Below, one piece after another: positions 23,106-33,639 of a stretch of 64,000 nucleotides of DNA. The stretch is taken from assembly GCA_026826555.1 (NCBI GenBank), contig JAKSZT010054399.1, forward strand, positions 3,208,835-3,272,834. Reading direction: 5' to 3'. The notes beneath the pieces are model-generated. The model made no database searches. It was not told the DNA's origin and saw nothing but the letters and a program-made list of their open reading frames with translations. This DNA is from Tolypeutes matacus. Taxonomy: Eukaryota; Chordata; Mammalia; Cingulata; Chlamyphoridae. Position 1 is the first letter of the stretch. Each line of letters opens with the position of its first letter. Position numbers and translations under genes: made by a program.

Positions 23106-23224
23106 ACACAATGGGAAGCCAAGGAGTGTTCCCTTTTCCTCTTCAGCAGAAGTTAAGTACAGCCCCAGATGCCAAGCTGATCTGCTCATCCACCGTCCCA
23201 AGGGGTCCTCAGAACATTTTCTTT

Positions 23225-23390
23225 TCAAGTGAAAAAGAAGAAAGGCAAACATGTGTCTTTAGGGAGGGGAGGGGATGAAGAGACAGCAGTACGGGATATA
23301 AAACAAGCCAGAGCTAACAAGGAGAAAAGTGAAGGAAGAAAAAAAACATCCAAGCGAGCAAAGCAGACCTTCCAACGAGGGCGCCTGCAG
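23225..23390. repeat. A/G-rich low-complexity stretch
   Basis: Plus-strand purine-rich sequence leading into the CpG island, with an A-run at 23339-23346. No gene was recognised. Confidence 0.45.
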
Positions 23391-24118
23391 CAGGGTCAAA
23401 CGAGGTCAGACCGAGCGTCCCTCGCCGTGTTCCAGGACCTGGGCGCATCCCGGAACAGCTGCAGAGCAAGAGGTTCCCACACAGTCCTCTTCAAGAGCAG
23501 GTCCCGACGCCGGCCGTGGGGACAGGAGGGGCCCGCCCAAATGGCGGAGCTTTAGGGCTCTCACCAGCTACCCGGGAGGCCGCGCGTTGCTTCTCTGAAG
23601 AGGGAAGGCTCGTTTGGGAGCCAAGGAGACAAAGCACAATGGCGGGAGGGTTTGTGTGTCTCCTTAAGGCTCAATTCTTGGTTTCAGGTCCCGGGAGCAA
23701 AAGCAAAGCCAAAGAAAACGCTCCTGAAAGCACCCGCTGCCTCCCTGAGAGGCACCAAGCCTGATTCTCTGCGCTCACGGGACAAAGAGGGAAGCCGCCG
23801 GGGCCAGCAGCGCGGAGCTCCCCGAGGACACCTGTTAACCCGATGGCTGCACCACCGGCCTGACTGGAAAAGTACGAGGCCCTGGAGCGCTAGCTTTAAT
23901 TAAAACTTCTGAGGGAAGGGCTGCTAGACCAGCCGGCGCGGCGGCCCCACGCGAGGGCACACGCAGCGCGGCACTGCCACCTTGCGGCCGGCGGGGGCAG
24001 CGCGGCCGGCGCTCGCGGCGCGGCCAGACGGGCGCGCTCGGCTTGGCGGCCTTCGGGGCTGGTCCCCGCCCCGGCCAGCGCTCGCCCCCGGCGGGCGAGG
24101 CGCGCGCGCCGCCGCCGT

Positions 24119-24124
24119 CACGTG
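24119..24124. promoter_or_regulatory. E-box (CACGTG)
   Basis: Palindromic E-box inside the CpG island; the known class of binders is USF/MYC-type bHLH-Zip factors. Occupancy is inferred only. Confidence 0.45.
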
Positions 24125-24143
24125 GGTTAGCAACAGGCCGCAG

Positions 24144-24148
24144 CCAAT
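24144..24148 (+). promoter_or_regulatory. CCAAT box (NF-Y-type)
   Basis: Lies in agccaatggg, close to the NF-Y consensus, inside the densest CpG part and 20 bp from the E-box. If active on the plus strand, initiation would be expected some 60-100 bp downstream, about 24.2 kb. Confidence 0.45.
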
Positions 24149-24419
24149 GGGAGCGCGGGAGGCAGGTGGTGCGCGCGCTCGCGGCCCCAGGCGCCTGGGC
24201 GGCTTCGCTGCGCCGGGAGCGAGCACCCGGGCGCTGGAGCGCTGGGCTGCAGCCAGGGGACGGCCGGCGCGACGTGGGGACTCTTCTCTGTGGAGAGTAA
24301 CTCCCTGCAGAGGGGCGAGGTCGCTGCCGGCAGAGAGCACAGATATTAAAATAGGACTCGCATGCTCCCACGCTCCAAAGCGGTCACCCCATCTGGGGAG
24401 TGGTCGGGGAGGGTGGGGA

Positions 24420-26415
24420 GCGGGGGAAGAGCAGGCAGCGAGCCCGGGGGTAAACAGAGGATCGGGCTGTTGGGTGTGCGGCCTGCAGCAGCCACTTGTT
24501 GCGTCGCCAAAGCCTAGGGACTGAACTGCCACTTGCATACACATAAGGAGATGGAGACAAAAGGAATGACAAAGTTCCTGGCGTGGCTGGGTCTGCGTGG
24601 GCGACTTTGCCCTGCCAGGAGCAGGTAGGGAATTCAGGCGTCATCCTTAGCATCTCACAGAGCCCAAGACTTTGCCCCAAGAGGCCAAAGCAGAGGGAAG
24701 TAATGAATTAGGGGAGAGGGAATAGGCCAGCCTTTTAAATGGGACAAACCACATCCAAAACCGTGTTTAGTGACTTTTATGGTAATCCCACCATGCCGAC
24801 CTAAACCAGCCCGCCCCCAAATGCGGAGAAGAACACAGCACAAAATGACCGAGGTATATTCGAGAACCCGCAGAGGCAAGCATGGTTTCCATCAGATTGC
24901 CACTCTTCTGGGTTCATGGTCTGGGTCTGAGTCTGCGTGCATTTCATCCCGCTAATGAGGGCATCTTTCCTCTCTCTCTCTCTCTCCCCCCGTTTCGCAG
25001 GTGGGAAAACTGAGGCAGAAGGCGGCAAAGTGATCCACCCACATCATTCAGCTGGCACAAGGCTGGACGGTATTGGCTGCAGACCCCAAGTCTTATCCTC
25101 ATGCTGCCACGTGGACTGGACTCCCATGTAGGTCCTTCCTGCCCTCCAGGATTCACCGAACTCTGCCCGACCTTCTCCAAAAAAACTGCAGGAAAGGGTC
25201 AGGGCCCCCCTCACCCCCTTGGCCTGCAGCTACCTGTGGCTTCATATGTGATGCCTAGGTAGCCTGAGTTCCAATCCTGGCAAGTCACTACCTTCGTGAC
25301 TCAGTTTCCCTTCCACGTGTCCTGTGTGCTACCCAGCATGCTAGTGAGGTCTGGAATTAGGGCTGACCCAGCCTGCAGGGAGCGCAATCCTGGTGGCTGC
25401 CAGTCATGGATTCTGGTTCTTTACCTTCCCAGGCTGCAGAGCCCCTCTCCCCCAGGCTTTCCCCAGGAGCTCTGCATGCCCATGAGCGAGCCCTCACCCA
25501 CCCCCCACCCCCCACCAGTCTGACTGGCTCCCAGGCTCCTGTCCCTCCCACCTCCCTAATTCCAAAGCCCCAGATAAAACCAATCTTTGCCTGGGCCTGG
25601 ATGGCCCAGAGACACTGTGCCCCCACAGCCCCCTCTCTTCCTCTCTTGACTCTCCCAGCCAAGCTGTCGGAGGATCCTTCCTTTAAAAAATTGTTTCATA
25701 ATGTTCTCCTGGAAGCTCTTGTACTTCTTTTTTGTTGTTTGGGTTGTTCATCTGGGGTTTCTTCCTCTAAAATCTAGGGAGCACATGGTCTCAGAAGGGC
25801 ATCTCATCTATCACCCTGCCTCAAGGCACTTTGAAAACCTATAAGCTGGATACAGTTGGAGGTGCTATTTTATAGAGTCAAGACTATCCCAATGTGCAGG
25901 CTAGCCAGGGTATTCTGCAAGTTCCCCAGGGAAAGATGTTGTACAGTACTAGTTACTGTCCTACCGAAGACAAATGCTAGCCGCCTTAGGTATTGCATAA
26001 TAAGAACTTCCTAATTGCAGGTTTTATTTGTTTCTATTTCAGTTCATTCAGGGTCAGGCTACCCCAGAAAGCCATAGAACACTTGCCCAGCGATTTATGG
26101 GAATTACTTGCACTGTGTATGCTTCCTTCTGTCAGAAAGAGGGCTCAGACTTGGCCAGCTGGCCCTGGAAGACTTGCCTGGTACGGCAAGCTACCAGGGC
26201 AACTTGGGGAAGGTGGTCCACTCTGAGTTACAGTTTCTTCTTCAAGGCAGACCCTGCCAGCTGAGGTTACTGATTCATTCAGTGAACCTTCTTTGTGCCC
26301 TACTAGGTGTTCAGTGTCAGTCCCACTTGATGGTTATTTTTATGCAAGTTTAATTATTGAAACGTATCATTCCTGACCAGGACAGGGCATTGAAGATGTC
26401 ATAAGGATGTTCGTT
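24420..26415. other. intergenic or intron-like, downstream of CpG island
   Basis: Moderate to high G/C near the island, falling to the genome background by about 25.7 kb. There is a (TC)n run at 24969-24988, a weak reversed MIR at about 25003-25100, and C-rich runs at 25498-25517. On a plus-strand transcript this would be the start of intron 1. No coding exon was recognised. Confidence 0.4.
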
Positions 26416-26419
26416 CACT

Positions 26420-26510
26420 GTGATTGAACAAATATTTCTTGAGTTCTAACTAAGTGCCCGAGGCTCAGCTTAGGTCCTGGGGATACAGCATGTCAGCAAG
26501 GAAGACCCAT
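26420..26510 (+). repeat. ancient interspersed repeat fragment
   Basis: 'gaacaaatatttcttgagtt' followed by 'gtcctggggatacagcatgt' is a short diverged copy of the old repeat family also seen at 9521 and 34890. Confidence 0.45.
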
Positions 26511-26704
26511 GAAATGGTGAGTTTAGGCCAGTGCTGTGGTCCAGGAGGCAGTCACCTTCCCCGCACTTGTTGATGCTGCTCTCTCTTATTCTGCCCCCTC
26601 AAATGCCTCCCTCTAAATCCCTCATTCTTTCTGGGACATCTTTCATCCCAGAGCAATAAGCTCACCTAAATCTACTGTTTAATTGCTTGTAAGAATTATT
26701 AAAT

Positions 26705-26870
26705 AATGTGACATGATGGGAAAAGTCATGGGCTAGGAGTAAAAACCTAGTTCTATCCCTGGCTCTGCTCCTTCACAAAATCCGTAACTTTTCTACAGAC
26801 CTCTTGCTCTCTGAATCTTGGTTTCCTCATTCCTAAATGGGATAATGATTACTGCTATGCAACGCCACGG
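26705..26870 (+). repeat. MIR SINE, plus orientation
   Basis: 'gaaaagtcatgggctaggag', 'tctatccctggctctgctcc' and 'cttggtttcctcattcctaa' fall in the MIR order. Confidence 0.6.
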
Positions 26871-26879
26871 GGTCAAGAT

Positions 26880-27212
26880 TTCCCATGGATACACTGAAGG
26901 GCTTGAACTAGACTTAAGGAGTACAGATGTTCTTTGGAAGTGGCCCCCTCTTTTAAAATAAAATCTAACATTAACAAAAGATCAGATCCCTCCTTCAGCT
27001 TTGCAGATTTTTAAATAAAATCATATTGAACTAAAAATAAAATAAAAGCTAACATAAAACCCAAAAAATGAAAAGAACAGATAAAGGCAGGCTTGCCCTT
27101 CTGGCCTTAAGGGAGAAGATCCCCATGTCCCCAAGTCCCCATTCTCAGGAGATCCCTGAGGCACCTCTGAGGAGTTCTAAGGTTTGAAATCCACGGAGCC
27201 AGATGATTGTTT
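26880..27212. other. intergenic, A-rich
   Basis: An A-rich stretch around 26955-27080 with AAATAAAA-type runs, possibly the tail of an unrecognised retroelement. Nothing else is seen. Confidence 0.35.
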
Positions 27213-27226
27213 TAAAGTACCTCCTG
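27213..27226. repeat. target-site duplication, left copy
   Basis: 14-bp taaagtacctcctg, repeated exactly at 27421-27434 on the other side of the L1 tail. Confidence 0.9.
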
Positions 27227-27420
27227 TATGAATGCATTACTATGAACCAAATATATTGTGTAATATATTGTTTGATTCACAAAAAAAAAAAAAAATTTCC
27301 ATGTATCCATTACATTTAATTGAGAAATGTATATATTTATTCATCTGTGTTTACTTTTTAGTTTTTAATTGCTTATGTTTTCAATTATTAAATGTACAAA
27401 ATAAAGTTAAAAAAATAAAA
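27227..27420 (+). mobile_element. severely 5'-truncated young L1 (3'UTR only), plus strand
   Basis: A 194-bp insertion starting in the last codons of L1 ORF2 and continuing through the whole short 3'UTR to an A-rich end. From 27241 to the tail it aligns almost base for base with the 3' end of the L1 at 50463-52305: same 'tatgaaccaaatatattgtg' start and same 'aaatgtacaaaataaagtt' end. A perfect 14-bp duplication flanks it. The A-run at about 27282-27296 is internal, not the tail. Perfect flanks and close match suggest a comparatively recent, lineage-specific insertion. Confidence 0.9.
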
Positions 27421-27434
27421 TAAAGTACCTCCTG
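27421..27434. repeat. target-site duplication, right copy
   Basis: Exact second copy of the 14-bp sequence at 27213-27226. Confidence 0.9.
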
Positions 27435-27624
27435 GTTCTTAAATTCTGTTCATTAAAATCTAATATTGTATGTCTCTATGACCTGATTTAGCCCCCCTTT
27501 TCTTCCTTCACTTATTAATACATCGTTAGAGATCGTCACAGACTTTACCGAACTAAAGTACATTTCATGACTCCCTTCTTATTTGGAAAGCCAGTCTTTC
27601 TGCTACAGACCAAAATTAGATTTT

Positions 27625-27785
27625 GACAGGACATAGTATGGTCTAATGAGAAAAAACAGGCCAGGAGTAAGGAGACATGAATTCTCTCCCTGGCCCTACC
27701 TTTAGCTAACCCTATGACCTGGAACAAGTCAAGGAATCTGCCTGACCTATCTAAATCTATAAAAGTAGGAGGTCGGGTGACTTAG
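27625..27785 (+). repeat. MIR SINE, plus orientation
   Basis: 'aacaggccaggagtaaggag', 'ctaaccctatgacctggaac' and a 'ctataaaagtagg' end match the MIR layout with moderate divergence. Confidence 0.55.
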
Positions 27786-29030
27786 TAATTACAGGCAAGC
27801 ACATGACGTTTCCTGGGCTCCATGCCCAAATGAGTTTCTTTAAATTAAATAACCATTTCCACCTTGCCTACAGGCAGACTTTCTCCATCACATTCCCTTC
27901 AGTGTATGCCCCTGGCATTTAGAGAGGAAGGGGAGGGGAAGAAGAGAACGAGGTTGTAAACGACAGCACCAGGGCACTGAGCTGGAAATACCAAGGGCAT
28001 CATCATGGGGTCTGCACAGGTCGTCCAGGCCCACAACGTGACTTGCCTCCAGTGTATTCAGAGTTCCGCCGGGCACTTAGAAACGCCTTAACGGCCTTTG
28101 TGGGGACCAGCTGAGAAACTCAAGATAACCCCGAGTTTGGACCCAGGACCTGGGGTTGGATGAGAAAGAGTGATCCCATGTGCAGCAGCCAGTGTGATTC
28201 ATTGCCTCCAAGTATGCACGTCCCTGGGAGGCCGGACAACCCTAGGGGTGGACACGAGGACAGCAGCTCTGGTCATGGCTGTGACTTGGTTAAAAGTTAA
28301 CTTTATGGGTCATTGAGTGTCTGGAAACAGACTATAAAAAGAAGAAAGCGTGGCCCAAGCAGCTTTGTGTTGGAAATGGCTGTGACCAGTTGCTTCTGGA
28401 AGGGAGATGTATGGACTGCAGTAAAATCTGATGGGCTCAGCACTTGGCTGTTAAGGGGGGAATCGGAAGTCAACTTTGGACCTAAGTAATTGGTCTGAAG
28501 CTGTGCTTAAGAGCGGGAGCAGACAGGGTTTTATTCCAAGTGGTAAACAATATGCTACACAACTGATGCGCATGATCTGCCTTCTTTATGACCAATAATC
28601 CAACAACTCCCAACTGCAGCCCGTTCTTCTAGGCTAATCCAGAATTCCAAGCAAGTTGGTACAGTTTTACTTTCACTGTGCTGATTTTTCTTTTTAATCT
28701 CTTTGTTGTTGTTAGAACAGCAAAACATTTAAGGTGAAAATAAATAAATATGTCAGCTATTGAGCCTTGCTGTCTTTAACTGTGTCATTTGTTGGGAAAC
28801 AGTGTGTCACACTCGTGTTAATTGTCACCTCAACTTTAGCATCTTTCAGTTGCCCAACAATTATTTATTAAGCACATACTTGCAAATAACCTGGTGTTAT
28901 AGAACATAGCATCCAAAGTTGTAGGCAGCAAATATAAAACCAGGTTATGCTAGAAATCTTTCGAAAATACACATCATTTTCTTCAATGAATATTTTTCAG
29001 GGTTGGGGGGAGTTAGGCACTGCAAGTTTG
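27786..29030. other. intergenic, no recognised feature
   Basis: Over 1.2 kb with no clear repeat. An A/T-rich part at 28690-28760 includes AAATAAATAAAT. The frames are all short. Confidence 0.4.
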
Positions 29031-29078
29031 ACTTGAAATATGATGTAGAAAAGCATTGAACTGAGTTTCAGGAGATGT

Positions 29079-29091
29079 AAGAGCTCATCTT
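29079..29091. repeat. target-site duplication, left copy
   Basis: 13-bp aagagctcatctt, repeated exactly at 29543-29555. Confidence 0.9.
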
Positions 29092-29123
<32 letters not shown>

Positions 29124-29542
29124 ATTTTACTTTTAATCCATTTTAAACACCCGCCCCCACTTTTTTGCTGTTTTGTGTCCAGTCGCTGGGCAGTTCTCTG
29201 TGTCTGTTTCCTGCCCTCTCTTCTCATCCTTCTCCTCCTGTCTTCACTGGGATTCGATCCTGGGAACCTCTGATGTGGGAAAGAGGTGTTCTACCACCTG
29301 CACCACCTTAGTTCCTGGTTTTTTCAGCACTTCTCGTCTTGGCTCTCCCTTGTGTCACTCTCCTGTTAGGTCATCATCTTGCTGTGTGGCTCGGTGGGGC
29401 CTGGCACTACCGTGCACAGGGCCTGGCCACCCACAGGCCTTCCACATCTCTTCTTTCATTCTACCAGGAGGTCCCAGGGATCGAACCCAGGTCCCTGCAT
29501 ATGGGAGACAGACGCCCAACCATTTGAGCCACATCTGCCCCC
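29092..29542 (-). mobile_element. DAS-type SINE, dimeric, minus strand
   Basis: A 451-bp element with poly-T at the left (its A-tail on the minus strand) and two tRNA-related heads. The outer head is near 29460-29542, with the B-box complement in 'gggatcgaacccaggtccct'. The inner head is near 29250-29320, with 'gggattcgatcctgggaacc'. The two-headed architecture matches the copies at 35406 and 46918. Perfect 13-bp duplications flank it. A 151-codon plus-strand frame runs across it but is antisense to the SINE and is not a gene. Confidence 0.92.
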
Positions 29543-29555
29543 AAGAGCTCATCTT
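29543..29555. repeat. target-site duplication, right copy
   Basis: Exact second copy of the 13-bp sequence at 29079-29091. Confidence 0.9.
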
Positions 29556-29674
29556 AACTATCATTATCTATAGCTGTGTGCAATCAGAACGTCACTTCAC
29601 TTCCCGGAGCCTCGGTTTGTTCATCTGAAAAATGAGGGAGGTTAAACTCGTCACATTCACACCACAAAGTTTAA

Positions 29675-29880
29675 TTATAATAATAGCTGGTATTTTTTGA
29701 TATAAGTACTTTATGTTCTTTATCAGTTATTCCTCACCAAACCCTATGAGGCATGTGTTATTATTTCCCCATTTTTTGGATAAAGAAACTGCTCAGCAAG
29801 GTTTTGGAACTTGCACAAGTTCACATAGCGAGTAAGAGGCAAATCTGGAGCTTGAACCCAAACCGTTTTCCACCAGCTCC
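29675..29880 (-). repeat. MIR-type repeat, minus orientation
   Basis: 'ctatgaggcatgtgttatta' and 'tttggataaagaaactgctc' lead to the B-box relic 'ggagcttgaacccaaacc'. This is a reversed MIR. Confidence 0.55.
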
Positions 29881-31114
29881 CAAGATGCATGCCAACTTCT
29901 CACAATACTGAACAGCTTTAGTCCAGGAAGGAGAGCAATCTAACTTTTCACTTTGATCAGATTTTCACCTCGACTTCCTCAGAGCTGCTATTAGAGCTCA
30001 CTCCCTCCTACTCTCTGATCTTTAGAGAGCAGCCCACAAGTGGCTGCTGAAGCCGAAGAAGATGGAAACATCCACCTGGGGATAGGAATGTAACTGTAGA
30101 GGACAGTGTGCCCTCTCCTAAGAGGACTGAGTAGGAGGCCAGACTTTTGGCAGGTGACCATGCCCTAGCATTCATGATCCACAAGCAACAGTCACCCAGG
30201 AAAGGGCAAGGGCAGAGACACTAGCCTGGCTTCTAATCTCCCCATAGCTCTTCTATCAACGTAATGTCACTTATGTAACTGTGTACAGCAAAGAAATAGC
30301 AGCTGAACTCTCCTTCTCAGGAGCAGGGGACAAGGGCAACCCAGTTTAGTCTCAGGATTTCTGGAAAATGTCCACATGCTTCATCAGATGAAATACTATT
30401 TGGGAACCACATGACAAGTGTCCAAAGACATGAGTGTCTGGAATGAAATGATCCCACTGGTGCAAATAGAAGCTAAGGAGTCTTATCTCCATAGCCCACG
30501 GGGAGTGTTGTGGTTTTCACAAGGTCTGAAACCAAAAATCACCATTTGCGATGGGAGAGACAATGACCCACTGTCCCTGCGCTTGAAAAGCTCTCTGTCT
30601 AGTGGATTCCACTAGGGCTCCCTGTTAGGACTTCGGGGGTTAGCCTAGTTATCCCAAGACCAGAAGAGAGGAACAGGGAAGATAAGTATCATTGTAAAAA
30701 AAGTACACCAATTATTAACTCATACTTAAGGGATTAAATTGAAAATAATCTGTGGACGATTGTCAACCTCAAGAAACTTCACATTTTGTCTTGACAATAC
30801 TGGAGCTGCCAAACACAATAAAAAAAAAAAAAATCTGATCCATTATCAAGAAAGAGGAAGCAGTTGTGCATCCTCTCCAGAATAACAGTGGAAGAGTTAA
30901 TTCTCCATTACTTGTTTATATTAGATTAATTTTGAATCTGTATTGTGGATATAAATTACACTTCCTCCAAAAAATTCAGTTCTGTAACAGGAACATGAAG
31001 ATATACTTCTCTTCTGATCTATTTTTGGTTGCTTGAAAACTGCCCCCACATTTTGCTGACACGTCATATATAGATATCAGTTCCCTGAGGTGATAATTAC
31101 CATTTAGGGAATCC
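29881..31114. other. intergenic, no recognised feature
   Basis: About 1.2 kb without a recognisable repeat apart from an A-run at 30822-30834. A 65-codon plus-strand frame (30418-30615) has no supporting signal. Confidence 0.4.
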
Positions 31115-31300
31115 CTCTTGATTCCAGTGGAAAGAACTCTGCTTGGATATTAGGGAACTAAGAATTGATTTTTGCTCTGACCCTAACTAGATGCAAACTT
31201 ACAGACACATTACTTCACCTTTCTAGTTCCTATAGAAAGTAAGACGGTACAATCAGGCAACAGCTTTCTGGGGTTCCTTCCAGCTCTAAAATTGTCTTGT
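31115..31300 (+). repeat. MIR SINE, plus orientation
   Basis: 'tggaaagaactctgcttgga', 'ctgaccctaactagatgcaa' and 'cattacttcacctttctagt' follow the MIR order. Confidence 0.5.
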
Positions 31301-31527
31301 GCACAAATCTCTTAGCAAAAGTAGGAGTTCAGGATCCCTTCTCATGAAAACAGGAACTTTCTGGAATGTGTCTCATTCTTGCTAACAGTAAAGTGCTTGG
31401 GAAATGTTCAGCAGGACTAGATGCTTCTTTCCAGGACAGCAGAGCAAGGGACAAACTACAAGATGGTCTTCCCTCCAGCAGGGAGAGGAGAAGCCATGGT
31501 TTAAAAAAGAAAAACAAATAAACAGAC

Positions 31528-31553
31528 AAAAAAAAAAAAAAAAAAAAAAAAAA
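31528..31553. repeat. poly-A run (26 A)
   Basis: Uninterrupted 26-A run preceded by A-rich sequence from 31501. This could be the tail of a retroelement, but I find no element body or flanking duplication, so its origin is open. Confidence 0.85.
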
Positions 31554-31559
31554 CAAGAC

Positions 31560-31890
31560 CTGTAGGTAAGCAAGAAATGATGAGACTGGTGTCTGAGCCA
31601 AGAGGAAAAGGAACTGCTTGTGTGTGCGTGTATGTGTTTGGTGTGAATGGGGAAGCCTGGGATGGTGGTTAAAGGCTTACAATGGAAACGATTAAGAATG
31701 GAAAAAGCTCTGGGCTGACATGTGGGTTTCAGGTATTTCTAAAATGCTTGCAAATCCCTGACCTGAAAGTCGCTTCTACCACGTCACCCCACGCCTAACA
31801 CCCTGCGCCCCATATCTCGGTGGCCCCACCACCACCACCTCGAATGAGCCTTTAGCCATGTTACACAGAAAATTCTACTCACCTTCCTGT
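31560..31890. other. intergenic, no recognised feature
   Basis: Includes a short T/G-rich patch at 31617-31645. Nothing else was recognised. Confidence 0.4.
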
Positions 31891-31894
31891 TCAG

Positions 31895-32042
31895 ACTGAG
31901 CTCCTCTAGGCTCTGCCAGGTTCTTTTGAAGTTATTGCACATTCTGCGGCTCAGTTTCCTCCTCAAAGAAATGGGAATAATAATGCCAGCTGCAAAAGAC
32001 TGTTGTGAAAAGTGAATGAGCTAACATATAAAAAGCACAGGG
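31895..32042 (+). repeat. MIR 3' part, plus orientation
   Basis: 'tgcggctcagtttcctcctc', 'aaatgggaataataatgcca' and 'gaatgagctaacatataaaa' are the conserved core-to-tail blocks of MIR. The tRNA head is missing. Confidence 0.6.
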
Positions 32043-32275
32043 CCATAGAACTGTACAACACACAGAAACTATGGACTTTAGTTACTAATAATGGATCGAT
32101 ACTGATTCATTGATTGAAACTAATGTGCCACACTAATGCAAGATGTTAATAGGGGATTCTGTGTGTGCAGGAGTATAAATATAGGAACTATCTGCACTTT
32201 CTGTGCAATTTTTCTGTAAATCTAGAATGCTCTAAAATTAAGTTATACACACACAGAGCGAGGCACATGATATGC
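32043..32275 (+). mobile_element. old L1 3'UTR fragment, plus strand
   Basis: Characteristic old mammalian L1 3' blocks in order: 'actatggactttagttacta', 'gccacactaatgcaagatgt', 'ctgcactttctgtgcaattt', 'aatgctctaaaattaagtta'. The ORF2 part is absent. Confidence 0.7.
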
Positions 32276-32374
32276 AATCAGTTCATTTTTGTTTCTGAAC
32301 ATTCGTTGGGTGTCAGCCATGTGGCAAGGGGGAACAAGCATGGATTTTCCCCAGGCGGACTTTGGATCATTCCT

Positions 32375-32450
32375 ATTGTAACCCACTCGCTCACTGTGTG
32401 GCATGGACAAGTCACCTAACCTCTCTGAACCTCAGTTCTAGGATCCATTC
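32375..32450 (+). repeat. MIR core fragment, plus orientation
   Basis: 'gacaagtcacctaacctctc' followed by 'tgaacctcagtt' is the MIR core domain only. Confidence 0.5.
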
Positions 32451-33151
32451 CACCTCTGCTCCTTTACTAACCCCAGCCCCATTAGGCCCCTTGCACAACA
32501 AATGGGTCAGGCATAGGCAGCCAGCCAGGTTCAGAATTGGACAAATGACCTCATCTAGCCAACATGAGCAAATGACTTCTCTTTGGCGGCTGGGGAAGAT
32601 GAGCTCTCCATTCCAGGTGGGCATGCTCAAGCCTCCAAAAGCTTCTGGCAGTCACCTTATGATCACGTAAGGGACCAGCCTTGGGAGGAAGCTGATACTG
32701 AGGAGAGCTGAGAGGCAAAAGGGAAAAAACAAGGTTTTTGGTAATTTGTTGGGCTACTGGGTCAAATCTCACATGAAACCTTCCTAGCTCTGGACGTTCC
32801 CATTGCAGCCATCAGTTGAGTCCCTGTTTTGCTTAAACCAGCTTGAGTAGGTTTTCTGTCATTTGCAACAAAGGCACTCCTAAGTGAAATACTACCTTCC
32901 ACTGTAACACATTGCCAACTGGAGCCAGATATATTGGTAGTTGTGTCTGTTACAGCAGACTTTCCTCAGCTCAACTCAGGCTCACCTAAATCATCCCAGA
33001 AGAAAGCTCAGAGATCCATTACCTTCAGGAGGCTCAAGTCTCCCTCTCCTGTATTCTTCACTGCCCAAGTGCATCAAGTGTGTCCCAGAGGCTAGAGATA
33101 GGTGTGACTCCAAGTCCATTTTCAAAGCCTTCCCTTCATAAAATGGTGGGC
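32451..33151. other. intergenic, no recognised feature
   Basis: Mixed-composition single-copy-looking DNA. Two opposite-strand frames overlap at 32.4-32.8 kb, and neither is convincing. Confidence 0.4.
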
Positions 33152-33156
33152 ATCAC
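33152..33156. repeat. 5-bp target-site duplication, left copy
   Basis: atcac, repeated exactly at 33618-33622 and directly abutting the TG of the LTR. Confidence 0.85.
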
Positions 33157-33617
33157 TGTGAGAGTTTGAAGCTGGATGGACCACAGAAAATCATGTTCTT
33201 AATGCTAACCCACTCCTGTGGGTGTAAACCTATTGTAGGTGGGACCTTTTGATAAGGTTACTTCAGTCAGTAAGGCATTGCCCAGGGTGGGTCTTAATCC
33301 TCTTACGAGAGTCCATTATAAGAGAATGAATTTCAGAAGAGAGAGAGAGAAAGCCATGGAAGCAGGAAGCTGAAGACAAGGCAGCCTGGAGGAGGAGGGA
33401 GAGCCCAGCACATGCCACCATGTGCCTTGCCATGTGACAGAGGAGTCCAGGATCGCCTGCAGCCAGTCTTTGGGGAGAAAGCATCACTGGATAATGCCTT
33501 GATTTGGACATTTTTCTCAGCCTCAGAACTGTAAGCTTGTAAGCCAATAAACTCCCTTTGTAAAAACCAACCTATTTCTGGTATATTTGCATTTCAGCAG
33601 CCCAGCAGACTAAAGCA
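33157..33617 (+). mobile_element. complete solo LTR, ERVL/MaLR-like, plus strand
   Basis: A 461-bp LTR starting 'tgtgagagtttgaagctgga' and ending 'cagcagactaaagca', with canonical TG...CA ends and a perfect 5-bp duplication. An AATAAA-type signal lies in 'gccaataaactccctttgta' (33543-33562). It is the same family as the copy at 58393, sharing 'gtaggtgggaccttttgat'-type and 'ttgatttggacatttttctc'-type blocks. It results from recombination between the two LTRs of a provirus-like element. No genes remain. Confidence 0.88.
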
Positions 33618-33639
33618 ATCACTATGTATAATGTGCCCT

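Larger units (their letters stand above)
23390..24420. promoter_or_regulatory. CpG island, candidate promoter / first-exon region
   Basis: About 1 kb with very high G+C and frequent CpG, densest at 23930-24310, in a window that is otherwise CpG-poor. CpG islands of this size usually mark promoters of widely expressed or developmental genes. Within it are a palindromic E-box CACGTG (24119-24124) and a CCAAT box (24144-24148, in agccaatggg) 20 bp downstream, a spacing seen in TATA-less promoters. Candidate splice donors are GAGCAG|GTAGGG near 24618-24629 (plus strand) and CTG|GTGAGA near 23560-23567 (minus strand), so transcription could run either way. Open frames of 180 and 206 codons overlap on opposite strands, as expected from few stop codons in G/C-rich DNA, and I recognise no protein in them. 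The regulated gene could not be named. Confidence 0.65.
29030..29660 (+). repeat. MIR SINE, plus orientation, split by a younger SINE
   Basis: Left part: 'gaactgagtttcaggagatg' up to the duplication at 29079. Right part: 'cacttcacttcccggagcct' and 'tcatctgaaaaatgagggag' after 29555. Joining across the SINE restores the MIR order, so the SINE jumped into this MIR. Confidence 0.5.

Noticed and set aside
29173..29628. 151-codon plus-strand frame
   Set aside because: It is antisense to a dimeric SINE and continues into MIR sequence.
31400..31560. Processed pseudogene ending in the 26-A run
   Set aside because: No protein-like frame precedes the A-run and no flanking duplication was found.
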